DNA from: Bradyrhizobium zhengyangense
Lineage (GTDB): Bacteria; Pseudomonadota; Alphaproteobacteria; Rhizobiales; Xanthobacteraceae
Direction of reading: 5' to 3'
DNA: 64,000 bases
Assembly: GCF_022012435.1 (NCBI RefSeq)
Contig: NZ_JAKLUA010000016.1
Coordinates: 87,621-151,620 of the forward strand
Shown in pieces: positions 7,975 to 16,093 of this stretch. Position numbers and translations under genes: made by a program. The stretch's first letter is position 1. Every line of letters starts with the position of its first letter. Under the pieces are notes generated by a model. The model was not told the origin of the DNA. It ran no database searches and saw only the letters and a list, made by a program, of their open reading frames with translations.

Positions 7975-9258
7975 TCAGGAACCCACTTTAACCACCTTCG
8001 CGCCCTCCCGTTGTGCCCGGATCACCATGCCGCCGGCAACGCCGACGCCGATGACGTAGATCCAGCCCTCGTGAAAGTCGAACAGATGGGAGTTGAAAAG
8101 CGAGGTGAAGACGTTCTGCACCACAATCAGGAGGCCGATCCAATTGGCCAGCCCGTCACCGCGAAACAGCAGCAGATGCAGGATCCAGATCGCGTAGAGA
8201 ATGACGATGCCGATGATCCCCCACTGGATGGCGACGTGCAGCATCTGGTTATGCGGATTCGGAAAGACCCTGACGCCCAGAACCCATGAGGGCTCTTTCG
8301 CGGCTCTCTCGAACAGCCCCTGCGAGGAACCGGTACCGTGTCCCACAAGCGGGGCTTCCGAAAAAAACTGAACGGCATGCCGCCAATATTCGAGGCGCTC
8401 GCCGATGGACGTCGGCACGCTCTCTTGGGTGTAAAGGCGGTAGTCCCGCGAAAACGTGTCCGCGGTCTTGCGCAATTGCGGCGAGGCTTGCCAGGCGATC
8501 GCAGCGCCGGCGATCAGGGCGGCGGAGATAACCGCGATGCTGCGCCATCTCAAATGAAGCAGCGCGAACACACCGAACATGATCGGAACGGTGACGAGCG
8601 CGGTGCGCGACACCACCACGAAGACCATGTTGACGAAGAAGCTCAGCGCTATCGCCGTCAGCAATCCGGCAAGCCAGTAGCGCTTCTCGCGCAGCAGCAG
8701 CCCGACCGGATAAGCCAGCGCGACCGCGCAAAGCGTGAACTCCTGGCTCTGGTCGATGTAGTTCTTGACGAAGATGCCGCGCTCGAGATGGTCCGGCTTG
8801 AGCGTCAGATTGGGATAGAAAGCGACCAGCCACGACATCACCGAGAGCAGCGCGCAGGAGACCAGGAAGGCGATGAAGATCCAGTTTCCACGCGACGAGC
8901 GCTCAAAATGGTAGAGCAGAACGGGCAGCACCAGCAGCTTGACGGTGGGACTGAGCGCGTAGAGGCGCGCGCCCCAGGCCGCGTCCGACCACAGCGTTCC
9001 CACCAGCGCAAGCACAAACAGCGCAATCGGCGCCGCACAAATCGGACGCGTCAGCGATTGCAGGAATGCCCTGATGTCGAGGAACGGCACCATGCAGACC
9101 AGGAACGCGGCGTTGAAGATTGCCGCAAGCGAGGTCGACCACGGCAGCGAGGCAACCGTGAGGATCGCGAACAGGTCGACGGTCTCGCTCCAGGCGGCCG
9201 GACTGCGGAAACGCCGCCACAGCATCTGGGCGGTCGTCTCCCCTGCAAGTGCCGTCAC
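7975..9258 (-). CDS. O-antigen ligase/polymerase family membrane protein (WaaL-like)
   Basis: A 427-residue protein with about ten to twelve hydrophobic segments. It carries the O-antigen ligase family signature in the large periplasmic loop: EYWRHAVQFFSEAPLVGHGTG near residue 287, then FPNPHNQMLHVAIQWGIIG near 332, with the functionally important PHN histidine. WaaL joins finished O-antigen to lipid A-core in the periplasm; Wzy polymerases share the fold, so the exact role is not certain. Its ATG overlaps the hldE stop by 4 bases (ATGA), so it belongs to the hldD-hldE operon, which supports a core/LPS ligase role. Confidence 0.85.
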   Translation of the reverse strand: MTALAGETTAQMLWRRFRSPAAWSETVDLFAILTVASLPWSTSLAAIFNAAFLVCMVPFLDIRAFLQSLTRPICAAPIALFVLALVGTLWSDAAWGARLYALSPTVKLLVLPVLLYHFERSSRGNWIFIAFLVSCALLSVMSWLVAFYPNLTLKPDHLERGIFVKNYIDQSQEFTLCAVALAYPVGLLLREKRYWLAGLLTAIALSFFVNMVFVVVSRTALVTVPIMFGVFALLHLRWRSIAVISAALIAGAAIAWQASPQLRKTADTFSRDYRLYTQESVPTSIGERLEYWRHAVQFFSEAPLVGHGTGSSQGLFERAAKEPSWVLGVRVFPNPHNQMLHVAIQWGIIGIVILYAIWILHLLLFRGDGLANWIGLLIVVQNVFTSLFNSHLFDFHEGWIYVIGVGVAGGMVIRAQREGAKVVKVGS

Positions 9259-10745
9259 TCGGTGCCTCCGCGCGCACGATGGACCAGCGCGGTCGTGCTG
9301 AATCCCTTGAGGATGTCGACCAGCACGACCGTTCCCCCGGCGGCCTCGACGACCTCGTGACCGACCACCTGCTCGCGGGTGTAATCACCGCCCTTGACCA
9401 GCACGCTCGGCGTAATCCGCCTGATCAGGTCGATCGGCGTGTCGTCCTCGAAGATGACGACGAGATCGACCGCTTCGAGCGCGGCCAGCACCTCCGCGCG
9501 CGCCCGCTCGTCCTGGACCGGGCGATCGGCGCCCTTCAGCCGCCGTACCGAGGCGTCGCTGTTCAGCCCGACAATGAGGCGGTCGCAGGCTGCGCGCGCC
9601 GCGGTCAGCACCTTGACGTGGCCGGGATGCAGGATGTCGAAGCAGCCATTGGTGAAGCCGACACGCAGCCCCTCTCGCTTCCATTCGGCAAGCTGGGCCT
9701 CGAGGTGACCTGACGCGCTGACGACCTTCTCCTCGGCCGCAAGTGTGGCATGTGGCAGGATCTTTCGGCGCAGCTCATCGACGCTGACGCTGGCGGTGCC
9801 CTGCTTGCCGACCGCCACCGCGGCCGCGGCACTGGCGACGCGCAGCGCCGTATCCCAATCCGCGCCGGCCGCGATCGACACCGCGAGCGCGGCGGCAACG
9901 GTGTCGCCGGCGCCGGAGACGTCGCGCACCTTCACCGGGAAGGCGGGAACGTGGACGGCCTCGCCATGGCGCGGCACCAGCGTCATGCCCTGCTCGCCTT
10001 GCGTGACCAGGATCGCCTCGCAATCGGCGAGCCGCATCACGTCCTCGCTGGCATCGACGATGCTCTGCGGTGTGTCGGCGCGGCTGCGGGTGGCTTCCGA
10101 GAATTCCTTGCGGTTGGGCGTGAGCAGCGTGGCGCCGCGATAGATCGCCCAGTTCAGGCTCTTCGGATCGACGATCACCGGCTTGCCGGCCGCGCGTGCC
10201 GCATCGATGGTGTGGCGGATCACGCGCGCGGTCAGCACGCCCTTGGCGTAGTCGGACAGCAGCACGATATCGGCGCGCGCGATCTGCGGCAGGATCGCCT
10301 CGATTAGCCTGGTCTCGACTTCATCGGAGGCAGCCAGCGCCTGCTCCCAGTCCGCGCGCAGCATATGCGTGGAAAAATGCTCGGAGACGAAGCGGACTTT
10401 TCGCGTGGTCGGCCGCGACGGGTCGCACACCAGCACGCTTTCGATCCCGGCATAGTCTGCCAATGCCAGGGCGAGCTGCCTGCCGGCATTGTCCTCGCCG
10501 ACGAGGCCGACGAAGACGCAGCGCGCACCGAGCGAAGCGATATTGCGCGCGACGTTGCCGGCGCCGCCGATATGGATCTCGCTGCGCTGGGCCGCGATGA
10601 CGGGGGTCGGCGCCTCAGGCGAGATCCGCGACACCTCGCCATAGACGAACTCGTCCAGCATGATGTCGCCGATGCACAGCACCGTGCGGCCGGAAATGGC
10701 TTGCGCGAGGGCATCGAAATCGAGAATCGGCGTCGGCATGGTCAA
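9255..10745 (-). CDS. hldE: Bifunctional heptose-7-phosphate kinase / heptose-1-phosphate adenylyltransferase
   Basis: Makes ADP-heptose precursor for the LPS inner core. The 496-residue protein has both domains. The PfkB-type kinase comes first (GDIMLDEFVYGEVSRISPEAP near residue 22, GGAGNVARN near 57, and the catalytic VSGAGDTVAAALA near 276). The cytidylyltransferase-like domain follows from about residue 355 (GFTNGCFDILHPGHVK with the HxGH motif, LNSDASVRRLKG, VVIFEDDTP). Length is that of full HldE. It lies 6 bases after hldD and overlaps the ligase gene by 4 bases. Confidence 0.96.
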   Translation of the reverse strand: MTMPTPILDFDALAQAISGRTVLCIGDIMLDEFVYGEVSRISPEAPTPVIAAQRSEIHIGGAGNVARNIASLGARCVFVGLVGEDNAGRQLALALADYAGIESVLVCDPSRPTTRKVRFVSEHFSTHMLRADWEQALAASDEVETRLIEAILPQIARADIVLLSDYAKGVLTARVIRHTIDAARAAGKPVIVDPKSLNWAIYRGATLLTPNRKEFSEATRSRADTPQSIVDASEDVMRLADCEAILVTQGEQGMTLVPRHGEAVHVPAFPVKVRDVSGAGDTVAAALAVSIAAGADWDTALRVASAAAAVAVGKQGTASVSVDELRRKILPHATLAAEEKVVSASGHLEAQLAEWKREGLRVGFTNGCFDILHPGHVKVLTAARAACDRLIVGLNSDASVRRLKGADRPVQDERARAEVLAALEAVDLVVIFEDDTPIDLIRRITPSVLVKGGDYTREQVVGHEVVEAAGGTVVLVDILKGFSTTALVHRARGGTE

Positions 10746-10751
10746 ATGGCC

Positions 10752-11732
10752 TTAACGGAAGCGGTCGGGCCGGTCGAGATAGTCCCCGACATAGGCCTTC
10801 ACCGCGTCCTCAAGCGCCGTGAAGCCGCCGTTATAGCCGGCGCGGCGAAGACGATCGACCTTGCTCTCGGTGAAATACTGGTACGCACCCCGGATCTGCT
10901 CGGGCATGTCGACATAGTCGATGTTGGGCCTTGTGCCGAGTGCGGCATAGGCAGCCAGCATCAGGTCCTTGAAGCTGCGCGCCTTGCCGGTGCCGACATT
11001 GAAAAGGCCGGAGACTTTAGGCGTCGCCAGCAGCCACAGGATGACGCGCACGACGTCGTCGACATAGATGAAATCGCGGCGCTGGTCACCGTCGGCGATG
11101 CCGTCGCGATGCGACTTGAACAGCTGCACCACGCGGCCCGCCTTGACGTCGTCGAAGCGGCGCGCCAGCACGCTCATCATCGAACCCTTGTGGTATTCGT
11201 TGGGGCCGAACACGTTGAAGAATTTCAGACCGGCCCATTGCGGCGGCAGTTTCTCAGCCCGCGCGATGCGCTCGGCGACCGCCAGATCGAACAGCTGCTT
11301 GCTCCAGCCGTAGAGATTCATCGGCCGCAGCTTCTTCAACGCCGCCAGCGAGGCATCGTCGTCAAAACCTTCCGCACCGTCGCCATAGGTCGCGGCCGAC
11401 GACGCGTAGATCAGCGGCACCGCACCCTCCGTGCACCAGTCCAAGAGGCGCATCGAGAAGCGGAAATTGGTCTCGATCACGAGATCGCCGTCGGTCGCGG
11501 TGGTCTCGGAAATCGCCCCCAGATGGATCACGGCATCCAGCTTGCGGCCCTTCAGCCAGTTGGAGAGCTCGGCCGGAGGCACGATATCCACAAGCTGTCG
11601 CTTGGCGAGATTGCGCCACTTGCCGTCGCTGCCGAGGAGGTCGCAGACCACGACGTCGCTGCGGCCGGAATCGTTGAGCGCGGCGACCACATTCGATCCG
11701 ATAAAACCGGCCCCGCCGGTCACCAGCAACAT
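10752..11732 (-). CDS. hldD: ADP-L-glycero-D-manno-heptose 6-epimerase
   Basis: Last step of ADP-heptose synthesis. It is a 326-residue extended SDR. The start at 11732 (MLLVTGGAGFIGSNVVAALN) puts the NADP-binding motif at the very N-terminus, as in RfaD/HldD; the open frame runs 60 bases further upstream but gives an unlikely leader. YASSAATYGDG and YGWSKQLFD supply the Ser/Tyr/Lys active site, and FFNVFGPNEYHKGSMMSV is the HldD-specific segment near residue 170. It is first in the hldD-hldE-ligase operon and divergent from waaF across a 172-base region (11733-11904) that should contain both promoters. Confidence 0.95.
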   Translation of the reverse strand: MLLVTGGAGFIGSNVVAALNDSGRSDVVVCDLLGSDGKWRNLAKRQLVDIVPPAELSNWLKGRKLDAVIHLGAISETTATDGDLVIETNFRFSMRLLDWCTEGAVPLIYASSAATYGDGAEGFDDDASLAALKKLRPMNLYGWSKQLFDLAVAERIARAEKLPPQWAGLKFFNVFGPNEYHKGSMMSVLARRFDDVKAGRVVQLFKSHRDGIADGDQRRDFIYVDDVVRVILWLLATPKVSGLFNVGTGKARSFKDLMLAAYAALGTRPNIDYVDMPEQIRGAYQYFTESKVDRLRRAGYNGGFTALEDAVKAYVGDYLDRPDRFR

Positions 11733-11904
11733 TCCAACCACCCTGCCCGATCTTGTGCGGCCCGATACCTGCCGTAGCGCATCATCTGCCAAAGTGTAAG
11801 CATTTTGGGCGGACGCATTTGGACTCGCCCTCTCCCAGCTTTACCTGCCGGCCCGGAGCGGCTACCGAACCGCCACATCGAGAGCATAGCGGTCCAATTA
11901 ACGA

Positions 11905-12993
11905 ATGAATATTGATTCGCATCTTGGCGGGAATGAGGAGCGGAGCGACACACGCCCGATTCTGATCATCCCCTATATGTGGATCGGTGATTTCGTCCGG
12001 AATCACACCGTGGTCAGGGTCCTGAAGGAGCGATGGCCGAACCGGCCGGTGGATCTCCTCGCCACGCCCCTTTGCGCTCCCCTGGTCGACTACATGCCCG
12101 GCGTGCGCGCCGGCATCGTCTGGGACCTGCCCCGCAGCCGCCTGGCGCTACGCCGCCAGTTCGGCCTCGCAAAACTCCTGCGCGAGCGGAACTACGGCAC
12201 GGCCTTGGTGCTACCCCGCACCTGGAAGGCCGCCATTGCGCCGACCTTGGCCGGCATCCCCGAACGGGTCGGCTGGGTCGGCGAATTCAGGTTCGGACTG
12301 ATCAATCGATGGCGCTGGGGCGAGAGCAAGCTCCCCCGCTTCATCGACGAGAATGCCGCTTTGGCGCAACCGGACGGCGCGCCGCTGCCCCCGGAATGGC
12401 CGGTGCCGCAATTGCGGGTTCCGCCTGAGGAGATCGCCCGCTGGTGCCAGGCCAACGGCCTCAGCGCCGGCGCGGCCGTGGCGCTCGCTCCCGGTTCGGT
12501 CGGAGTGTCGAAACGCTGGACCTCCTATCCGGAGGCCGCCCGCCTGCTGGTCGAGCGCGGCCTCGAAGTCTGGGTGGTCGGCGGTCCCGCGGAAAAGGGC
12601 CTCGCGCAGGAGATCGTCGCAGCCGGCGGCCCGGGGACCGCTGGTGGCCCCGGCGTGCGCGACCTCACCGGCAACGATTTGCGCAACGGCGTCCTCGCCA
12701 TGGCGGCGGCCGGCGTCGCCATCTCCAACGATTCAGGCCTGATGCATATCGCGGCCGCACTGGGCACGCCCACCATGGGCATTTTCGGCCCGACCAGCCC
12801 CTATCTCTGGGCGCCATTGAACGGCCTTGCCGCGACGGTCGTGCAGACCAAGAGCGTGCTGTCGTGCCAGCCCTGCCAGAGCACGGTCTGCAAGATGAAC
12901 GATCATCGCTGCATGCGAGACATCGCGGCAAGCGACGTGGTGGGGATTGCGCAGCAGGTGCTGAGCGAGGCTGGCAAGCAGGCTGAGAGCTGA
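11905..12993 (+). CDS. waaF: ADP-heptose:LPS heptosyltransferase II (GT9)
   Basis: Adds the second heptose to the LPS inner core. The 362-residue GT9 protein shows IPYMWIGDFVRNHTVVRVLKERWP near residue 25 (the family pattern [RK]xxxGDxVxxxP/N), GWVGEFRFGLINRW near 120 and the donor-site segment LAPGSVGVSKRW near 193. SNDSGLMHIAAALGTPTMGIFGPTSP near 275 is the heptose-binding D-S-G-x-x-H motif. It is transcribed divergently from hldD. The first in-frame ATG at 11905 is used, giving an N-terminus about 18 residues longer than usual. Confidence 0.93.
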   Translation: MNIDSHLGGNEERSDTRPILIIPYMWIGDFVRNHTVVRVLKERWPNRPVDLLATPLCAPLVDYMPGVRAGIVWDLPRSRLALRRQFGLAKLLRERNYGTALVLPRTWKAAIAPTLAGIPERVGWVGEFRFGLINRWRWGESKLPRFIDENAALAQPDGAPLPPEWPVPQLRVPPEEIARWCQANGLSAGAAVALAPGSVGVSKRWTSYPEAARLLVERGLEVWVVGGPAEKGLAQEIVAAGGPGTAGGPGVRDLTGNDLRNGVLAMAAAGVAISNDSGLMHIAAALGTPTMGIFGPTSPYLWAPLNGLAATVVQTKSVLSCQPCQSTVCKMNDHRCMRDIAASDVVGIAQQVLSEAGKQAES

Positions 12994-13092
12994 GCGATCG
13001 ACGGCTTTTGCCGGACGTCGCGCCGAACCTAACTTATGTTGGATACACCCTCGGGAAGAATTGGCATCCTCTCGCTTCAGGGGAAAAAGCCA

Positions 13093-13275
13093 ATGGACGA
13101 AGACTTCATCAGAGGGCGCGCTCAAGACATCCGCGAGCTCGCGGCGAAAGCGGACTCGTTCACCCGGAAGCGTCTGCTCGATCTTGCCGACACCTACGAG
13201 CGCAGGCTTCATCCGGTGCCGCATGCCGCGCCAGGACTCGCGGGCCGGCATTCGCAGCCGCAGATGAAGCGGTAG
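13093..13275 (+). CDS. Small conserved-looking hypothetical protein (60 aa)
   Basis: Reads MDEDFIRGRAQDIRELAAKA and continues as an amphipathic helical protein rich in Arg and Asp. No catalytic motif or membrane segment. The start at 13093 is preferred over the in-frame ATG at 13036 because the shorter form starts cleanly with a charged helix; an AAAAAGCC stretch precedes it. It ends 2 bases before the PilZ-domain gene, so the two are likely coupled. Similar short Arg-rich proteins are common in Bradyrhizobium, but I know of no function. Confidence 0.55.
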   Translation: MDEDFIRGRAQDIRELAAKADSFTRKRLLDLADTYERRLHPVPHAAPGLAGRHSQPQMKR

Positions 13276-13277
13276 GC

Positions 13278-13586
13278 ATGCTCAAGGAGAAAGAGCGCGA
13301 GAGCCAGCGCGTTTCGTTCGAGCGGCCGCTGTCGGCGCAGATGATGTCGATCGACGGCACCTGGCGCCGCCCCTGCCTGGTCAAAGACGTATCGGAAAGC
13401 GACGCCACCCTTCGCATCGAGACGTCGATTGAGGGCCTGGCGCTGACCGAGTTCTTCCTTCTCCTTTCCTCGACCGGACTTGCCTATCAACGATGCCAGC
13501 TCGACCGCATCAACGGCGACGAGCTCGAGGTCAGCTTCTTGCGGCAGAAGGCCCGGAAGAGGTCTAGCCGCGAGATGCCGGCTTGA
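13278..13586 (+). CDS. PilZ-domain protein (possible c-di-GMP effector)
   Basis: A 102-residue protein starting MLKEKERESQRVSFERPLSA. QRVSFER fits the RxxxR part of PilZ, and LVKDVSESDATLRI sits where the (D/N)xSxxG motif belongs, although the final Gly is replaced (S-E-S-D-A). c-di-GMP binding may therefore be weak or lost. It is a single-domain PilZ protein and starts 2 bases after the small upstream gene. PilZ proteins often control exopolysaccharide or motility, which fits a surface polysaccharide locus, but the target is unknown. Confidence 0.7.
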   Translation: MLKEKERESQRVSFERPLSAQMMSIDGTWRRPCLVKDVSESDATLRIETSIEGLALTEFFLLLSSTGLAYQRCQLDRINGDELEVSFLRQKARKRSSREMPA

Positions 13587-13797
13587 TCAAAGCGTGACGA
13601 TTGGGTTTGCCGAAATTCGCGTGCGCGGCGCGCCGGCGAAATGTCGGCGGTGATCTTGGGATGATGTCAATCTACACCTGTTTTGCCCGACAGGTCAAAC
13701 AACTTTCGTAAAATTCGAATTTTGGCCGTGCGCGTCCGGCAAGCCATCTGCGCCGGCTACTGTGCATGGGGTTGTTTTCGCTTTTTGGAAAAGCGGC
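13587..13797. other. Intergenic region with palindrome and repeat-like segment
   Basis: No gene seen. TTTTGCCCGACAGGTCAAAC at 13681-13700 resembles the TTTGCCCGACGGGYAAA-type palindromic element that recurs in Bradyrhizobium genomes. A perfect 14-bp palindrome AAAATTCGAATTTT lies at 13710-13723. The region separates the PilZ gene from the convergent glycosyltransferase gene, so it may hold terminators rather than promoters. Confidence 0.4.
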
Positions 13798-14835
13798 TCA
13801 GAGCAGCGGACGATAGATCTCGCCGATCCGGACCGCCTCGGCATCGAGGCTGAACTTCTCGAGCACCCGAGCGCGCCCCCGCTCGCCCATCGCCGTCGCT
13901 GCAGCGACGTCGCGCATCAGCGGTTCCAGCGCCGCCGCCAGCGCCTCCGCATCGCCGGTCGGGATCAGCACGCCGCTTACGCCATCCTCGACCACCAGCG
14001 TCGCGGCGCCTGCACGCGCGGCAACAAGCGCACTGCCGGTCGCCATCGCTTCGATCAGCGTCAGGCCAAAACCTTCGTTGCGCGAGGTGAAGGCGTAGAT
14101 CGTCAGCCGCTGATACCAGCGCTGCACCTCTTCGATCGGAAGCTCGCCGGTGATGACGATGCGCGATTGCAGGCCAGCCGCCTCGATGCGCTTCTTCAGG
14201 TCGTTCGCAAACGGCGTCTGTTCGGCCGTGACCTGGCCGACGATGACAGCCGTGAAGTCAGGATAGCGCGGCAGCGTCAGGCACATCGCATCGACGAACA
14301 CATCAGTGCCCTTCTGCGCCCTGACGCGGCCGAAGCAGCCGATGGCGTAACGGCCGGGCAAGCCGCTTTCCGCGAACGCTGCGGCGCGATTGACCGGAGG
14401 CGCGTAGACATCGGTGTCGACGCCGTGCGGGATTACCGTCGATTGCACTTTCAGGAACGAGGCGGAGATGTCCGAGGTCGCGATGATCGCGTCCATCTGG
14501 CGGAGCAGCCAGCGCGTGATCCAGGTGTGATGACGCTGCGCCGCCGAGGTGAAGACCAGCTTGAACGGCCAGCCCAGCGCGCGCAGCAAGACGCCCACGA
14601 TCATCTCGTTGTTGCGCCGCGCGTGCCAGATCATGGGCCTGTTGCGGCGCCATAGTTTCAGGACATCGCCGACGCCAAGCCGCGCAATCCCCTCCGGCGC
14701 ATCGGAGCCGAACCAGCCGGCGCGATAGAGCTTTGCCAGCCGCGGCGCCACCATCCGGTTGGTCGCGGTGACCCCGGAATAGCGCCTGTGCAGATTTGGC
14801 ACGATCACTTGCAGATCGTCCGGGGAATTCGCCAC
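13798..14835 (-). CDS. GT4 glycosyltransferase, LpcC-like LPS core mannosyltransferase
   Basis: A 345-residue GT-B glycosyltransferase. The N-terminus (VIVPNLHRRYSGVTATNRMV, residues 10-29) resembles rhizobial LpcC, which transfers mannose to Kdo of the LPS inner core. A GCFGRVRAQKGTDVFVDAM donor-site segment follows near residue 160. TSRNEGFGLTLIEAMATGSALVAA near 245 is the E-x7-E nucleotide-sugar motif. It starts with GTG at 14835; the ATG at 14840 is out of frame. Divergent from galE. The family is clear, but the acceptor is inferred from resemblance and LPS context. Confidence 0.83.
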   Translation of the reverse strand: MANSPDDLQVIVPNLHRRYSGVTATNRMVAPRLAKLYRAGWFGSDAPEGIARLGVGDVLKLWRRNRPMIWHARRNNEMIVGVLLRALGWPFKLVFTSAAQRHHTWITRWLLRQMDAIIATSDISASFLKVQSTVIPHGVDTDVYAPPVNRAAAFAESGLPGRYAIGCFGRVRAQKGTDVFVDAMCLTLPRYPDFTAVIVGQVTAEQTPFANDLKKRIEAAGLQSRIVITGELPIEEVQRWYQRLTIYAFTSRNEGFGLTLIEAMATGSALVAARAGAATLVVEDGVSGVLIPTGDAEALAAALEPLMRDVAAATAMGERGRARVLEKFSLDAEAVRIGEIYRPLL

Positions 14836-14961
14836 GTCATGCTCCGTTTGGTGCGTCCCCTATACGCAACATTAAGCATAGTGACCAGTTCAGCCGGGCC
14901 GAAACCCCCTCTTCACCGCGCAAACGTTAACTTGGCGCGTTGATCGATGACGGGTGAGACC

Positions 14962-15975
14962 ATGACTGTGCTAGTCACCGGCGGCGCCGGCTATATCGGA
15001 AGTCACACGGTCCTAGCGCTGGCGGAAGCCGGCGAGGACGTCGTCGTGATCGACGATCTCTCCACGGGTTTCTCCACCTATCTACCCGAAGGCGTGCCGC
15101 TGTTCATCGGCGATGCCGGCGACGAGAACCTGGTCGAAGGCGTCATCGCCCAGCACGACATCGAGAGCATCATCCATTTCGCGGGCTCGGTGGTCGTGCC
15201 GGAGTCGATGCGCGATCCGCTCGGCTATTACCGCAACAACTTCATGACCGCGCGCAATTTGCTCAACGTCGCGGTGAAGCGCGGCATCAGCCGCTTCATC
15301 TTCTCCTCGACCGCCGCCGTCTACGGCAATCCCGACCTGGTGCCGGTGCCCGAGCACGCGCCGACGCGGCCGCTGTCGCCTTACGGCTCGTCGAAGCTGA
15401 TGACCGAGATCATGCTGCACGACGTCGCCGCCGCCTACGGCATGCAGTACGTGACCCTGCGCTACTTCAACGTCGCCGGCGCCGATCCGCAGGCGCGCAT
15501 CGGCCTTGCCACCGTCGGCGCCACGCATCTGCTCAAGATCGCGGTCGAGGCCGCGACCGGTCAGCGCGCCAAGATCGACGTGTTCGGCACCGACTATCCG
15601 ACCCCCGACGGCAGCTGCATTCGCGACTTCATCCACGTCACCGACCTGTCGCAGGCGCACCGCTCGGCGCTGGCCTATTTGCGCAATGGCGGCGCCTCGA
15701 CGACGTTGAATTGCGGCTATGGCCGCGGCTATTCGGTGCTGGAGACCATCGACGCCGTGCGCCGGGTGTCGGGCCGCAGCTTCGCCGTCCAATACGCCCC
15801 GCGCCGGCCCGGCGACATCATGACCATGGTCGCCGACACCAGCCGCATCCGCGGCCTGCTCGACTGGAAGCCGCAATACGAGGACCTCGAGACCATCGCG
15901 GCCCACGCGCTGGCCTGGGAGGACAAGCTGTTCCGGGAGCGCCATGGCGAGCTCCGCCAAGCCGCCTCGGCCTAA
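14962..15975 (+). CDS. galE: UDP-glucose 4-epimerase
   Basis: Interconverts UDP-glucose and UDP-galactose, feeding galactose into LPS and exopolysaccharide (the role of ExoB in rhizobia). It is 337 residues long. It opens MTVLVTGGAGYIGSHTVLAL with the NAD-binding motif. SSTAAVYGNPD and YGSSKLMTE (YxxxK) lie near residues 119-150, and RYFNVAGADPQARIG and FGTDYPTPDGSCIRDFIHVTDL are the GalE fingerprints. The start at 14962 has GGTGAG 6 to 11 bases upstream; an in-frame ATG at 14947 lacks a good ribosome site. A weak hairpin (7-bp arms, 15990-16009) follows the gene. Confidence 0.93.
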   Translation: MTVLVTGGAGYIGSHTVLALAEAGEDVVVIDDLSTGFSTYLPEGVPLFIGDAGDENLVEGVIAQHDIESIIHFAGSVVVPESMRDPLGYYRNNFMTARNLLNVAVKRGISRFIFSSTAAVYGNPDLVPVPEHAPTRPLSPYGSSKLMTEIMLHDVAAAYGMQYVTLRYFNVAGADPQARIGLATVGATHLLKIAVEAATGQRAKIDVFGTDYPTPDGSCIRDFIHVTDLSQAHRSALAYLRNGGASTTLNCGYGRGYSVLETIDAVRRVSGRSFAVQYAPRRPGDIMTMVADTSRIRGLLDWKPQYEDLETIAAHALAWEDKLFRERHGELRQAASA

Positions 15976-16093
15976 AATCGCATCCTGTGCAAGCCCTTAA
16001 TTGGGCTTGAAAAGCGGAGCTTTAGCGGGCACAGAGGCCATTCGATCCCTGACGCGCGGGCAGGCTTTTCCCTGCGCCGTCAATGGACTACGG

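Noticed and set aside
15990..16009. Hairpin CAAGCCC/GGGCTTG after galE as a terminator
   Set aside because: Only 7-bp arms and no T-run on the plus strand; noted in the galE entry but not called.
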